The position numbers were made by a program, and so were the translations under genes. From positions 1 through 6,803 of the forward strand of contig DPWF01000268.1 of assembly GCA_003526435.1 (NCBI GenBank): a stretch of 6,803 nucleotides of DNA. Reading direction: 5' to 3'. Under the pieces are notes generated by a model. That model was given only the letters and a program-made list of their open reading frames with translations, had not been told where the DNA came from and searched no databases. Shown piece by piece: positions 1-5,314 of this stretch (positions within the stretch are counted from its first letter, which is position 1; every line of letters begins with the position of its first letter). Origin of the DNA: Chitinophagaceae bacterium (GTDB lineage Bacteria; Bacteroidota; Bacteroidia; Chitinophagales; Chitinophagaceae).

Positions 1-1205
1 AAACAAATGTAATTTTTTTTGACGGGTGCAGAAAGGTTTTGATGAATCAGGGCATTATCAACCTGAGAAATATCTTTAACCTCACCATCCCTGAACAGTA
101 TATTGATGCGTTCATCAACCGTTTGGTACAGGGTATTGGTGGCTTCACCTGTAAAACATACATAGTGAATATCTGCAAGCGGAATGCCAAATTGTTCGGA
201 AGCCTGTTTTTCTTTCGATTGTACAAAATCATGGTCAAAAACATCGGCCTGTATTCTCGATTTGTAAAGCTGTCGGTTTAAGAAACGGCTACACAGTAAA
301 GACAATATTCTGTCTGGGTGTTTGGCCCATCTTTTCAAAGCATGCATGATGTCGTGATCATCGAGTGAACAGAACAGGTCAAGTGTTTCATCGTTCATCT
401 CTCCATTGAATGAGCCGAGGAAAAAATCGAGTGCCGATTGGGTCTGTAATGCTTCGTCATTTTTTTGATAAATGCTGCGTACCCTTTCCAGTATTTTCAC
501 CAGCATTTTTTCAGCCCCTAAAACGGTTTTATGCAGGTATACCTGCCAGTACATCTGTCTTCTGGCCACCAGAAATTTTTCAACACTGTAAATTCCTTTT
601 TCTTCAATCATCAACTGACCATCATGTACCGTGAGCATTTTCAGGATACGGTCGTAACCAATCACACCTTCACTTACACCACAGAAAAAACTGTCGCGGC
701 TGAGGTAATCCATCCGGTCCACATCCAACTGGCCACTGATTAACTGGTGCAAAAATGGTTTATGGTATTGATCGGTGAAAATGGCAATGGCAAGAGCGAG
801 TTGTCCGTTCAGATCGCGGTTCATTTTCTGCATGATCTGTAAAGACAACTGTTCATGGTGTACACCTTGTACCACCACATGTTCGAGCGCATGAGAAAAG
901 GGACCATGACCTACATCGTGTAGTAATATGGCTGCTTTAACCGCAATTTCTTCTTCGGTTGAAATATCAATGCCTTTACTTCTCAGTTCATTTACCGCAT
1001 TACCCATTAAATGATAAGCACCGAGTGAATGGTGTAAACGTGTATGAACGGCGCCGGGATATACCAGTTGCGCCATGGCCATTTGCTTGATACGACGCAG
1101 CCGCTGGTAATAAGGGTGTGAAATGATATCAAATATCAATGGATGGTTAATGGTAATAAAACCATAAACAGGGTCATTGATGATTTTTCTTTTTTGCTCA
1201 GGCAT
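1..1205 (-). CDS. HD-domain phosphohydrolase (COG1078 / SAMHD1-like dNTPase family), 3' end cut by window edge
   Basis: Read on the minus strand from the ATG at 1205-1203, the frame is open for 401 codons to the left edge with no stop. The protein starts MPEQKRKIINDPVYGF and the last visible residues are VKKNYIC, so probably only a few C-terminal residues are missing (the family is usually about 400-410 aa in Bacteroidota, from memory). HD-family metal ligands are visible: R56/H59 in TRLHHSLGAYH, H96-D97 in LLHDVGHGPFSHALEH, and D163 in QLDVDRMDYLSRD. The last matches the DVDKWDY region of SAMHD1. The family contains deoxynucleotide triphosphohydrolases and other phosphohydrolases; substrate here is unknown and cytoplasmic location is inferred from the lack of signal or membrane segments. 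The gene is divergent from porX. No Shine-Dalgarno is seen; the start is chosen because the conserved N-terminus begins there and a TAnnTTTG box lies 41 bases upstream. Confidence 0.93.
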   Translation of the reverse strand, partial: MPEQKRKIINDPVYGFITINHPLIFDIISHPYYQRLRRIKQMAMAQLVYPGAVHTRLHHSLGAYHLMGNAVNELRSKGIDISTEEEIAVKAAILLHDVGHGPFSHALEHVVVQGVHHEQLSLQIMQKMNRDLNGQLALAIAIFTDQYHKPFLHQLISGQLDVDRMDYLSRDSFFCGVSEGVIGYDRILKMLTVHDGQLMIEEKGIYSVEKFLVARRQMYWQVYLHKTVLGAEKMLVKILERVRSIYQKNDEALQTQSALDFFLGSFNGEMNDETLDLFCSLDDHDIMHALKRWAKHPDRILSLLCSRFLNRQLYKSRIQADVFDHDFVQSKEKQASEQFGIPLADIHYVCFTGEATNTLYQTVDERINILFRDGEVKDISQVDNALIHQNLSAPVKKNYIC

Positions 1206-1246
1206 ACCTGTTGTTGATTTGTTAAATCGCCCACCGGGGCAGTTGG

Positions 1247-1254
1247 CAAAAATA
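1247..1254 (-). promoter_or_regulatory. Candidate -7 promoter box for the HD phosphohydrolase gene
   Basis: On the minus strand this reads TATTTTTG, an exact match to the Bacteroidota -7 consensus TAnnTTTG. Transcription would start near 1240, giving a leader of about 35 nt to the ATG at 1205. No good TTTG -33 element is seen about 19-20 bases further upstream, so the call rests on one box and its position. Confidence 0.4.
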
Positions 1255-1331
1255 CAAAGAGATGATTGATATGCAGGAATGAAATAGATTTACGGCATAA
1301 AGCTGTCCTCAAACAGCCAGTGCCTATTGGA

Positions 1332-1400
1332 AATTGTTACGCTTAACCATTTTTTGATTATTTTGAACTGATCCCGGCCCAGCCGGTGATTGTAACAATT
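1332..1400. repeat. Inverted pair AATTGTTAC / GTAACAATT in the HD-porX divergent region
   Basis: AATTGTTAC at 1332-1340 is the exact reverse complement of GTAACAATT at 1392-1400, with 51 bp between. The right copy also sits in a small palindrome, ATTGT-A-ACAAT (1389-1399). Both copies touch the same hexamer in opposite sense: GCTTAA at 1341-1346 and TTAAGC at 1399-1404. The two sites bracket the candidate porX promoter, as operator sites for a regulator might. A 9-bp pair in 200 bp can also arise by chance, so function is only inferred. Confidence 0.35.
1334..1365 (+). promoter_or_regulatory. Candidate porX promoter (TTG, 21-bp spacer, TTATTTTG)
   Basis: TTG at 1334-1336 lies 21 bp before TTATTTTG at 1358-1365, a one-mismatch version of the Bacteroidota -7 box TAnnTTTG. 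A start near 1371 would leave a leader of about 40 nt before the porX ATG at 1412. The -33 part overlaps the left arm of the inverted pair AATTGTTAC/GTAACAATT. The match is imperfect, so this is a weak prediction. Confidence 0.3.
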
Positions 1401-1411
1401 AAGCACTGCTT

Positions 1412-2968
1412 ATGCCACTAGCCAGCATTTTATGGGTTGATGATGAGATTGAAAGCCTTCAGTCGCAAAAAATATTTCTTGAACAGAAAGGATATGATGT
1501 AATAACACTTACCAATGGTTTTGATGCCATTGAGTATGTGAAAAACAACCCTGTTGATGTGGTGCTGATGGATGAAACCATGCCTGGTATTACGGGTCTT
1601 GAAACACTGGTTCGTATTAAAGAAGTGAATGCCAGCATACCTGTTGTACTCATCACCAAAAATGAAACAGAAAACCTCATGAATGAGGCGATAGGGCGAC
1701 AGATCAGTGATTACCTCATTAAACCGGTAAATCCAAACCAGGTATTGCTGAGTTTAAAAAAGATCATCGATAACAAAAGACTGGTAGCAGAAACAACGAC
1801 CAGTGCCTATCAGCAGCAGTTCAGGGAACTGTTCATGGCATTAAATGACAATCCTGATTTCAACCAGTGGATGGACATCTACAAAAAATTAGTGTACTGG
1901 GAACTGGAGATGGAAAAAAGTGATAGCCCTGAAATGCGGGAAGTATTCCAGACACAAAAACAGGAGGCCAATACCGAGTTCTTTAAATTCATCAGCAAAC
2001 ATTATGCTTCATGGATATCGCCAAAGTCAAGTGCTTCACCCATCATGAGTCACCAGTTGTTTCAGTTTAAAGTGTTGCCACATGTAGAGAAAGGAATACC
2101 TACTTTTTTTGTACTCATCGATAATCTCCGTTTCGATCAGTGGAAAGCCATACAACCCATATTTGCTGAGAGTTTCAGGATACTGGAAGAAGAAACGTTT
2201 TACTCTATTCTACCCACTGCCACCCAATATTGCAGGAATGCCATTTTTGCGGGTATGATGCCAATGGAAATTGAAAAACAATTTCCGCAGTTATGGAAAA
2301 ATGACGATGACGAAGGAGGAAAAAATAATGAAGAAGAAACTTTTTTCCGTGCACAATTAAAGCGCTTGAAAAAAGATGACCTGAAAGTGAGTTATCATAA
2401 AATATTGAATCACCAGGACGGGCAGCAACTGGTAAACAATATGCATAACCTGATGCAGAACGATTTGAATGTGATTGTGTACAATTTCGTAGACATGTTG
2501 AGTCATGCACGTACCGAAATGGAAGTGCTGAAAGAACTGGCAAGTGATGAAGCCAGTTACAGAAGTCTTACCAAAAGCTGGTTCGAACACAGTCCATTAC
2601 ATCAGGCATTAAAGAAAGTAGCAGACAAACCCATAAAAGTAGTGTTGGCCACCGATCATGGTAGTGTAAGGGTAAAAACACCGCATAAAGTAATAGGTGA
2701 TAAGCAAACCACCACCAATCTTCGTTATAAACATGGTCGCAATCTTAATTTCGAGGCAAGGGATGTGCTGGCATTCCGTGATCCCAAAGAAGCGGGCTTG
2801 CCGGTACCCAATGTAAACTCATCTTACATTTTTGCCAAAGAGGATGGGTTTCTTTGTTATCCCAATAACTACAACCATTACGTCAATTATTACCGCAATA
2901 GCTTTCAGCATGGAGGCATCAGCCTGGAAGAAATGGTGGTGCCGATTATTAAGATGGTGAGTAAGTAG
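1412..2968 (+). CDS. porX: PorX: type IX secretion response regulator with PglZ phosphodiesterase domain
   Basis: This 518-residue protein joins an N-terminal receiver domain (about 1-120) to a helical linker (about 125-215) and a C-terminal PglZ domain of the alkaline-phosphatase superfamily (about 220-518). The receiver shows D10-D11, phospho-acceptor D54 in VLMDETMPG, T82 and K104 in YLIKPVNP. Probable PglZ metal-site residues are D237 in VLIDNLRFD, T271 in PTATQYCRN, D361/H365 in NFVDMLSH, D415-H416 in ATDHGS and H500 in FQHGG. Length and architecture match PorX, which in Porphyromonas and Flavobacterium controls type IX secretion genes, works with the kinase PorY and an ECF sigma factor, and whose PglZ domain has been shown to cleave oligonucleotides. 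No kinase is adjacent, which is usual for porX. It is divergent from the HD gene. The start is the ATG directly before the receiver beta-1 strand; there is no clear Shine-Dalgarno. The catalytic set appears intact. Confidence 0.95.
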   Translation: MPLASILWVDDEIESLQSQKIFLEQKGYDVITLTNGFDAIEYVKNNPVDVVLMDETMPGITGLETLVRIKEVNASIPVVLITKNETENLMNEAIGRQISDYLIKPVNPNQVLLSLKKIIDNKRLVAETTTSAYQQQFRELFMALNDNPDFNQWMDIYKKLVYWELEMEKSDSPEMREVFQTQKQEANTEFFKFISKHYASWISPKSSASPIMSHQLFQFKVLPHVEKGIPTFFVLIDNLRFDQWKAIQPIFAESFRILEEETFYSILPTATQYCRNAIFAGMMPMEIEKQFPQLWKNDDDEGGKNNEEETFFRAQLKRLKKDDLKVSYHKILNHQDGQQLVNNMHNLMQNDLNVIVYNFVDMLSHARTEMEVLKELASDEASYRSLTKSWFEHSPLHQALKKVADKPIKVVLATDHGSVRVKTPHKVIGDKQTTTNLRYKHGRNLNFEARDVLAFRDPKEAGLPVPNVNSSYIFAKEDGFLCYPNNYNHYVNYYRNSFQHGGISLEEMVVPIIKMVSK

Positions 2969-2972
2969 AGAA

Positions 2973-3049
2973 GAGCTTCCAGCTTCTAGCTGCCAGCTTT
3001 TAGTGATGATAATTGAGTTTTCTGACTGGTAGCTAGTAGCTGGAAGCTC
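2973..3049. repeat. Palindromic repeat of AGCTNNN heptads (REP-like, 24-bp arms)
   Basis: Left arm 2973-2996 and right arm 3026-3049 pair over 24 positions with one T-T mismatch and one G-U pair, around a 29-nt loop. Each arm is itself a run of 7-bp units beginning AGCT: units start at 2974+7n on the left (AGCTTCC, AGCTTCT, AGCTGCC and AGCTTTT, starting at 2974, 2981, 2988 and 2995 in the AGCT phase) and AGCTAGT, AGCTGGA on the right. A further fragment, CCAGCTTCC, occurs near 3080-3088. The element begins five bases after the porX stop. No T-run follows it, so it is not a typical terminator. It resembles dispersed palindromic repeats that I associate with Bacteroidota intergenic regions; copy number cannot be judged from one window. 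Confidence 0.75.
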
Positions 3050-3112
3050 AAGGCTTACGCCTGGTGTGAATAACTAATTCCAGCTTCCAAAGGCCGAAAC
3101 CTGCCCGAATGG

Positions 3113-3120
3113 TACATTTG
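3113..3120 (+). promoter_or_regulatory. Candidate -7 promoter box for the 90-aa gene and following operon
   Basis: TACATTTG is an exact TAnnTTTG match placed 35 bases before the ATG at 3156. A start near 3127 would leave a leader of about 29 nt. No clear TTTG element is found at the usual -33 distance. Its position supports starting the next gene at ATG 3156 rather than the TTG at 3129, which would be almost leaderless. Confidence 0.45.
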
Positions 3121-3155
3121 TTGGGTTATTGGATCACGAAAAGAGCGCAATCAGT

Positions 3156-3428
3156 ATGAAATACACACAGACTACTTTAGACAAGCTGGAAGATATTCTT
3201 GGAGAATCGGCATATGTGGTGCGTTATGAGCGGGGTACTTTCCAAAGTGGATGGTGCCTGCTGGAAGCAAAACGTATTGTGGTGCTGAATAAATTTCTGA
3301 ATATTGAAGGACGTATCAATACACTGATGGAAATTATTCCTCAACTATCCATCGACTACGATAAACTTACACTGGAGTCGCAGAAACTCTATGAAGAAGT
3401 GGTCAAAAAATCTACTACCGAAGCCTGA
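3156..3428 (+). CDS. Small conserved hypothetical protein (90 aa)
   Basis: I do not recognise a named function. The protein begins MKYTQTTLDKLEDILGES and is 90 residues, acidic-basic mixed and soluble, with no signal or membrane segment. A central block (about 20-60) reads YVVRYERGTFQSGWCLLE, then basic residues and a hydrophobic strand IVVLNKFL, then an amphipathic helix with EGRINTLMEII; the C-terminus is helical. This pattern recalls a short Bacteroidota/Chlorobi hypothetical family from memory, but I cannot confirm it. A longer reading from TTG at 3129 would add nine residues (ending at the chosen M); the ATG is preferred because of the -7 box at 3113-3120 and because the added residues look non-conserved. 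It lies 54 bp before the PhnP-like hydrolase on the same strand, so co-transcription is likely. Confidence 0.78.
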   Translation: MKYTQTTLDKLEDILGESAYVVRYERGTFQSGWCLLEAKRIVVLNKFLNIEGRINTLMEIIPQLSIDYDKLTLESQKLYEEVVKKSTTEA

Positions 3429-3470
3429 TTTTTGCGGGAAATACGGTAGGCTTGTCTGACCTTATTTCAA

Positions 3471-3478
3471 TAGATTTG
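3471..3478 (+). promoter_or_regulatory. TAnnTTTG box directly before the GTG start of the MBL hydrolase
   Basis: TAGATTTG is an exact match to the Bacteroidota -7 consensus but ends only four bases before the GTG at 3483. If used, the transcript would be leaderless or nearly so. The nearest upstream TTG (3452-3454) gives a 16-bp spacer, shorter than usual. It may be a chance match, with the gene instead read from the promoter near 3113. Confidence 0.25.
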
Positions 3479-3482
3479 ACCT

Positions 3483-4259
3483 GTGTTCATTCCAAAACTT
3501 AACATAGAATTTTTAGGAACAGGTACGAGCAGTGGTGTACCCATGATTGCATGTGATTGTGATGTGTGTACATCTGCCGATAAAAAAGATAAACGCTTAA
3601 GAAGCAGTATCCTCGTACAATCGCAGCAAACATCTCTTGTTGTAGATACCACACCCGATTTCCGTTACCAGATGTTGCGTATCAATAACCGGAGATTGGA
3701 TGCGGTTTTGTACACACACCCTCATAAAGATCATCTGGCCGGATTAGATGATATACGGGCATATAATTATTTTACAAAAAAGCCCATGGATATTTATGCC
3801 AATACACTTACGGAAGGGGCATTGCGGCGCGATTATTATTATGCATTTTCCGATACCAAATATCCGGGCGTTCCAGAATTAAATCTCATTACCATAGATG
3901 ATACTCCCTTTCTTATTGGAGATATACCGGTAATGCCAGTAGAAGTTTTACATCACAAAATGCCTGTACTCGGATTTAGGTTTGGTGATTTTACCTATAT
4001 CACCGATGCCAATAAAATTGAAGACAGCGAAAAAGAGAAAATCAAAGGATCAAAAATACTGGTCTTGAATGCCTTGCGCAAACAGGCGCACCTGTCGCAT
4101 TTTACTTTACAGGAAGCTATTGATCTGGCAACAGAATTGGAAGTGCCGGAAGTTTATTTCACACATATCAGTCACCAGTTAGGAAAACACGGGCATATTA
4201 ATGCAGAACTGCCCTCTCATATGCAATTGGCTTATGATGGGTTGAAGCTGGAACTGTAA
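3483..4259 (+). CDS. PhnP-like metallo-beta-lactamase-fold hydrolase (COG1235)
   Basis: The 258-residue protein has the MBL-fold signature H79-P-H81-K-D83-H84 in YTHPHKDHLAG, further metal-site candidates H157/H158 in LHHKMPVLGF and D175 in YITDANKI, and a C-terminal THISHQLGKHGH block. The N-terminus LGTGTSSGVP followed by C24, C26 and C29 (CDCDVC) resembles E. coli PhnP, whose three cysteines and a C-terminal histidine hold an extra structural zinc; THISHQ is shared too. PhnP is a cyclic phosphodiesterase in phosphonate breakdown, but no phn genes are present, so the substrate here is open; a phosphodiester is a reasonable inference. The start must be GTG 3483: an in-frame TGA lies at 3477-3479 and the next ATG (3543) would remove the conserved LGTGTSSGVP strand. 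It sits 47 bp before the HhH gene, probably in one operon. Cytoplasmic. Confidence 0.92.
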   Translation: MFIPKLNIEFLGTGTSSGVPMIACDCDVCTSADKKDKRLRSSILVQSQQTSLVVDTTPDFRYQMLRINNRRLDAVLYTHPHKDHLAGLDDIRAYNYFTKKPMDIYANTLTEGALRRDYYYAFSDTKYPGVPELNLITIDDTPFLIGDIPVMPVEVLHHKMPVLGFRFGDFTYITDANKIEDSEKEKIKGSKILVLNALRKQAHLSHFTLQEAIDLATELEVPEVYFTHISHQLGKHGHINAELPSHMQLAYDGLKLEL

Positions 4260-4288
4260 ACATCATATCATCACCCACAGAAGAAAGG

Positions 4289-4309
4289 CATACAATCAAC
4301 CATTGTATG
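4289..4309 (+). promoter_or_regulatory. Hairpin enclosing the start codon of the HhH gene
   Basis: CATACAAT at 4289-4296 and ATTGTATG at 4302-4309 are perfect reverse complements around the 5-nt loop CAACC. The 3' arm ends with the ATG start codon at 4307-4309. In mRNA this 8-bp stem could mask initiation. The stem is AU-rich, so its stability is modest, and regulation is inferred only from its position. Confidence 0.45.
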
Positions 4310-5164
4310 AAAAACAAATTGCGTCCTTACTTCAGCTTTACCAAAAAAGAACGAACCGGAATCGTATTACTCGTTTCTCTTTGTTTGTTACTCATTTTCC
4401 TGCCACATTTCTTTCCGTCAAAAGAACTGAGGGTGAAGGATATCACATTGTCTACAGGTTTGCAATGGTTGAGTGAAGAACAAAACAAAAGATCCGTAAA
4501 ACCCGGATTTGAGTCAACTGAAAAGCCTGTTGAATTATTTATGTTCAATCCCAATACCATTGATGTTACAGGATGGATGCGTTTGGGGCTGAACGAAAAA
4601 CTGGCGAACCGTATCATCAATTACCGGAACAAAGGGGGCAGATTTTATCAGGCAACAGATTTGAAAAAGATATGGGGTTTATCAGCAGAAAAAGCATCGC
4701 AGCTTATTCCTTTTGTATTGTTGCCAGCACCTGAAGCAAAAACATGGGCTGCCAAACCACAGATCACTGCTATCGATATAAATACGGCTGGTTTGGAAGA
4801 CTGGAAAGCTTTGCCGGGAATAGGTGAAACTATTGCCGGGCGAATTATTAAATACAGAAATCAGTCGGGTGGTTTTGCAAGGTTGGAAGAACTGCGGAAT
4901 GTATTTGGATTAACCGACAGCAGTTTTGTACTCATCAAACCCTATCTGCGGTTGCAGGAAGCCAGCATACCTAAATTGTTACTAAACAGGGCATCTGCTT
5001 ATCAATTGATTCAAAAAGCGGGTCTGCCTGCTGATTTGGCCCGTGCAATGGTAAAAAGAAGACAGGAAGAGGGCAGTTATAATACCTGGTCAGCCCTGGA
5101 AACTTTGCCCGGTATGAATAAAGACCTTTTAGCAGCGCTACAAAAAGCATTTCAGCTCGAATAA
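4307..5164 (+). CDS. Membrane-anchored helix-hairpin-helix protein (ComEA-like HhH repeats)
   Basis: The 285-residue protein has a basic N-terminus and one hydrophobic segment at about 17-36 (GIVLLVSLCLLLIFLPHFF), suggesting an inner-membrane anchor with the rest outside the cytoplasm. Three HhH-type modules follow: about 81-138 (NPNTIDVTGWMRLGL, NRIINYRNKGGRF), about 157-214 (IDINTAGLEDWKALPGIGE, GRIIKYRNQSGGF), and a more diverged one at about 226-284 (LNRASAYQLIQKAGLP, ETLPGMNKDLLAAL). The first two have the ComEA pattern of N-x-A/T, LPGIG-like turn and KYR-x-x-GGF. HhH modules bind DNA backbone, and ComEA binds incoming DNA in competence; whether this protein does so is inference, since no com partners are in view. 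Such proteins are common in Bacteroidota as a stand-alone family. The start codon lies in a hairpin (4289-4309). It is probably co-transcribed with the upstream hydrolase. No clear terminator follows. Confidence 0.92.
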   Translation: MKNKLRPYFSFTKKERTGIVLLVSLCLLLIFLPHFFPSKELRVKDITLSTGLQWLSEEQNKRSVKPGFESTEKPVELFMFNPNTIDVTGWMRLGLNEKLANRIINYRNKGGRFYQATDLKKIWGLSAEKASQLIPFVLLPAPEAKTWAAKPQITAIDINTAGLEDWKALPGIGETIAGRIIKYRNQSGGFARLEELRNVFGLTDSSFVLIKPYLRLQEASIPKLLLNRASAYQLIQKAGLPADLARAMVKRRQEEGSYNTWSALETLPGMNKDLLAALQKAFQLE

Positions 5165-5188
5165 AAAACTGTTAAGACCTGAACCTTT

Positions 5189-5220
5189 TTTGGATGGTAA
5201 TCAGAAATGACATTCTTTTG
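5189..5220 (+). promoter_or_regulatory. Candidate acyl-CoA dehydrogenase promoter (TTTG, 20-bp spacer, TTCTTTTG)
   Basis: TTTG at 5189-5192 and TTCTTTTG at 5213-5220 fit the Bacteroidota pattern TTTG-N~19-TAnnTTTG with one mismatch in the -7 box. Transcription would begin near 5226, inside the palindrome at 5223-5254, giving a leader of about 90 nt to the ATG at 5315. Of the candidate promoters seen here it is the one with the most complete pair of elements. Confidence 0.45.
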
Positions 5221-5222
5221 TA

Positions 5223-5254
5223 CTGAAAACTAACAAACGGTCGTTTGTTTTCAG
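5223..5254. promoter_or_regulatory. Operator-like palindrome upstream of the acyl-CoA dehydrogenase
   Basis: Outer arms CTGAAAAC (5223-5230) and GTTTTCAG (5247-5254) are exact reverse complements; across all 32 bp, 13 of 16 base pairs are symmetric. A second, tighter palindrome with its centre shifted 2 bp lies inside: AACAAACG (5232-5239) and CGTTTGTT (5242-5249) around GT. A compact AAACG-NN-CGTTT core is the kind of site bound by dimeric TetR-family repressors, which often control acyl-CoA catabolism genes. It lies at the predicted transcription start, a position suited to repression. The regulator is not encoded in the window; TetR identity is inference. Confidence 0.6.
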
Positions 5255-5294
5255 AAGGTTGCCTTGATAACGATTGTTTAGTGAGGCAACCTTC
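5254..5294 (+). repeat. 11-bp perfect inverted repeat in the acyl-CoA dehydrogenase leader
   Basis: GAAGGTTGCCT (5254-5264) and AGGCAACCTTC (5284-5294) are perfect reverse complements, and two G-U pairs could extend the stem inward around a loop of about 15 nt. It abuts the operator-like palindrome and ends 20 bases before the start codon. No T-run follows on either strand, so it is not a standard terminator. It may be an mRNA leader hairpin or a second protein-binding site. Confidence 0.6.
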
Positions 5295-5314
5295 GTCTAT
5301 TTAAACCTATAGCA

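Noticed and set aside
39..743. Small plus-strand open frames over the left part of the window
   Set aside because: They overlap the minus-strand HD gene, whose motifs are clear; the small frames have no recognisable domain.
1216..1240. Short hairpins upstream of the HD gene (GATTT/AAATC and GCCC/GGGC)
   Set aside because: Stems of four or five base pairs are expected by chance in a leader of this length.
2205..2590. Minus-strand open frames of 77 and 112 codons inside porX
   Set aside because: They are antisense to the PglZ domain and have no start-site or domain support.
2973..3049. The AGCT palindrome as the porX terminator
   Set aside because: The stem is long but has a 29-nt loop and is not followed by a T-run, so it does not fit an intrinsic terminator; it might still slow polymerase or protect RNA ends.
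2973..3088. Insertion sequence or CRISPR array in the porX downstream gap
   Set aside because: No transposase frame, no target duplication recognised, and no regularly spaced unique spacers; only tandem heptads and one inverted pair are present.
3129..3155. Nine-residue N-terminal extension of the 90-aa gene from a TTG start
   Set aside because: It would start at the predicted transcription start, leaving no leader, and a normal ATG follows at 3156 with the -7 box at a suitable distance.
5181..5192. T-run after the HhH gene as an intrinsic terminator
   Set aside because: The TTTTTT at 5186-5191 has no convincing hairpin in front of it; the same bases fit the -33 element of the next promoter better.
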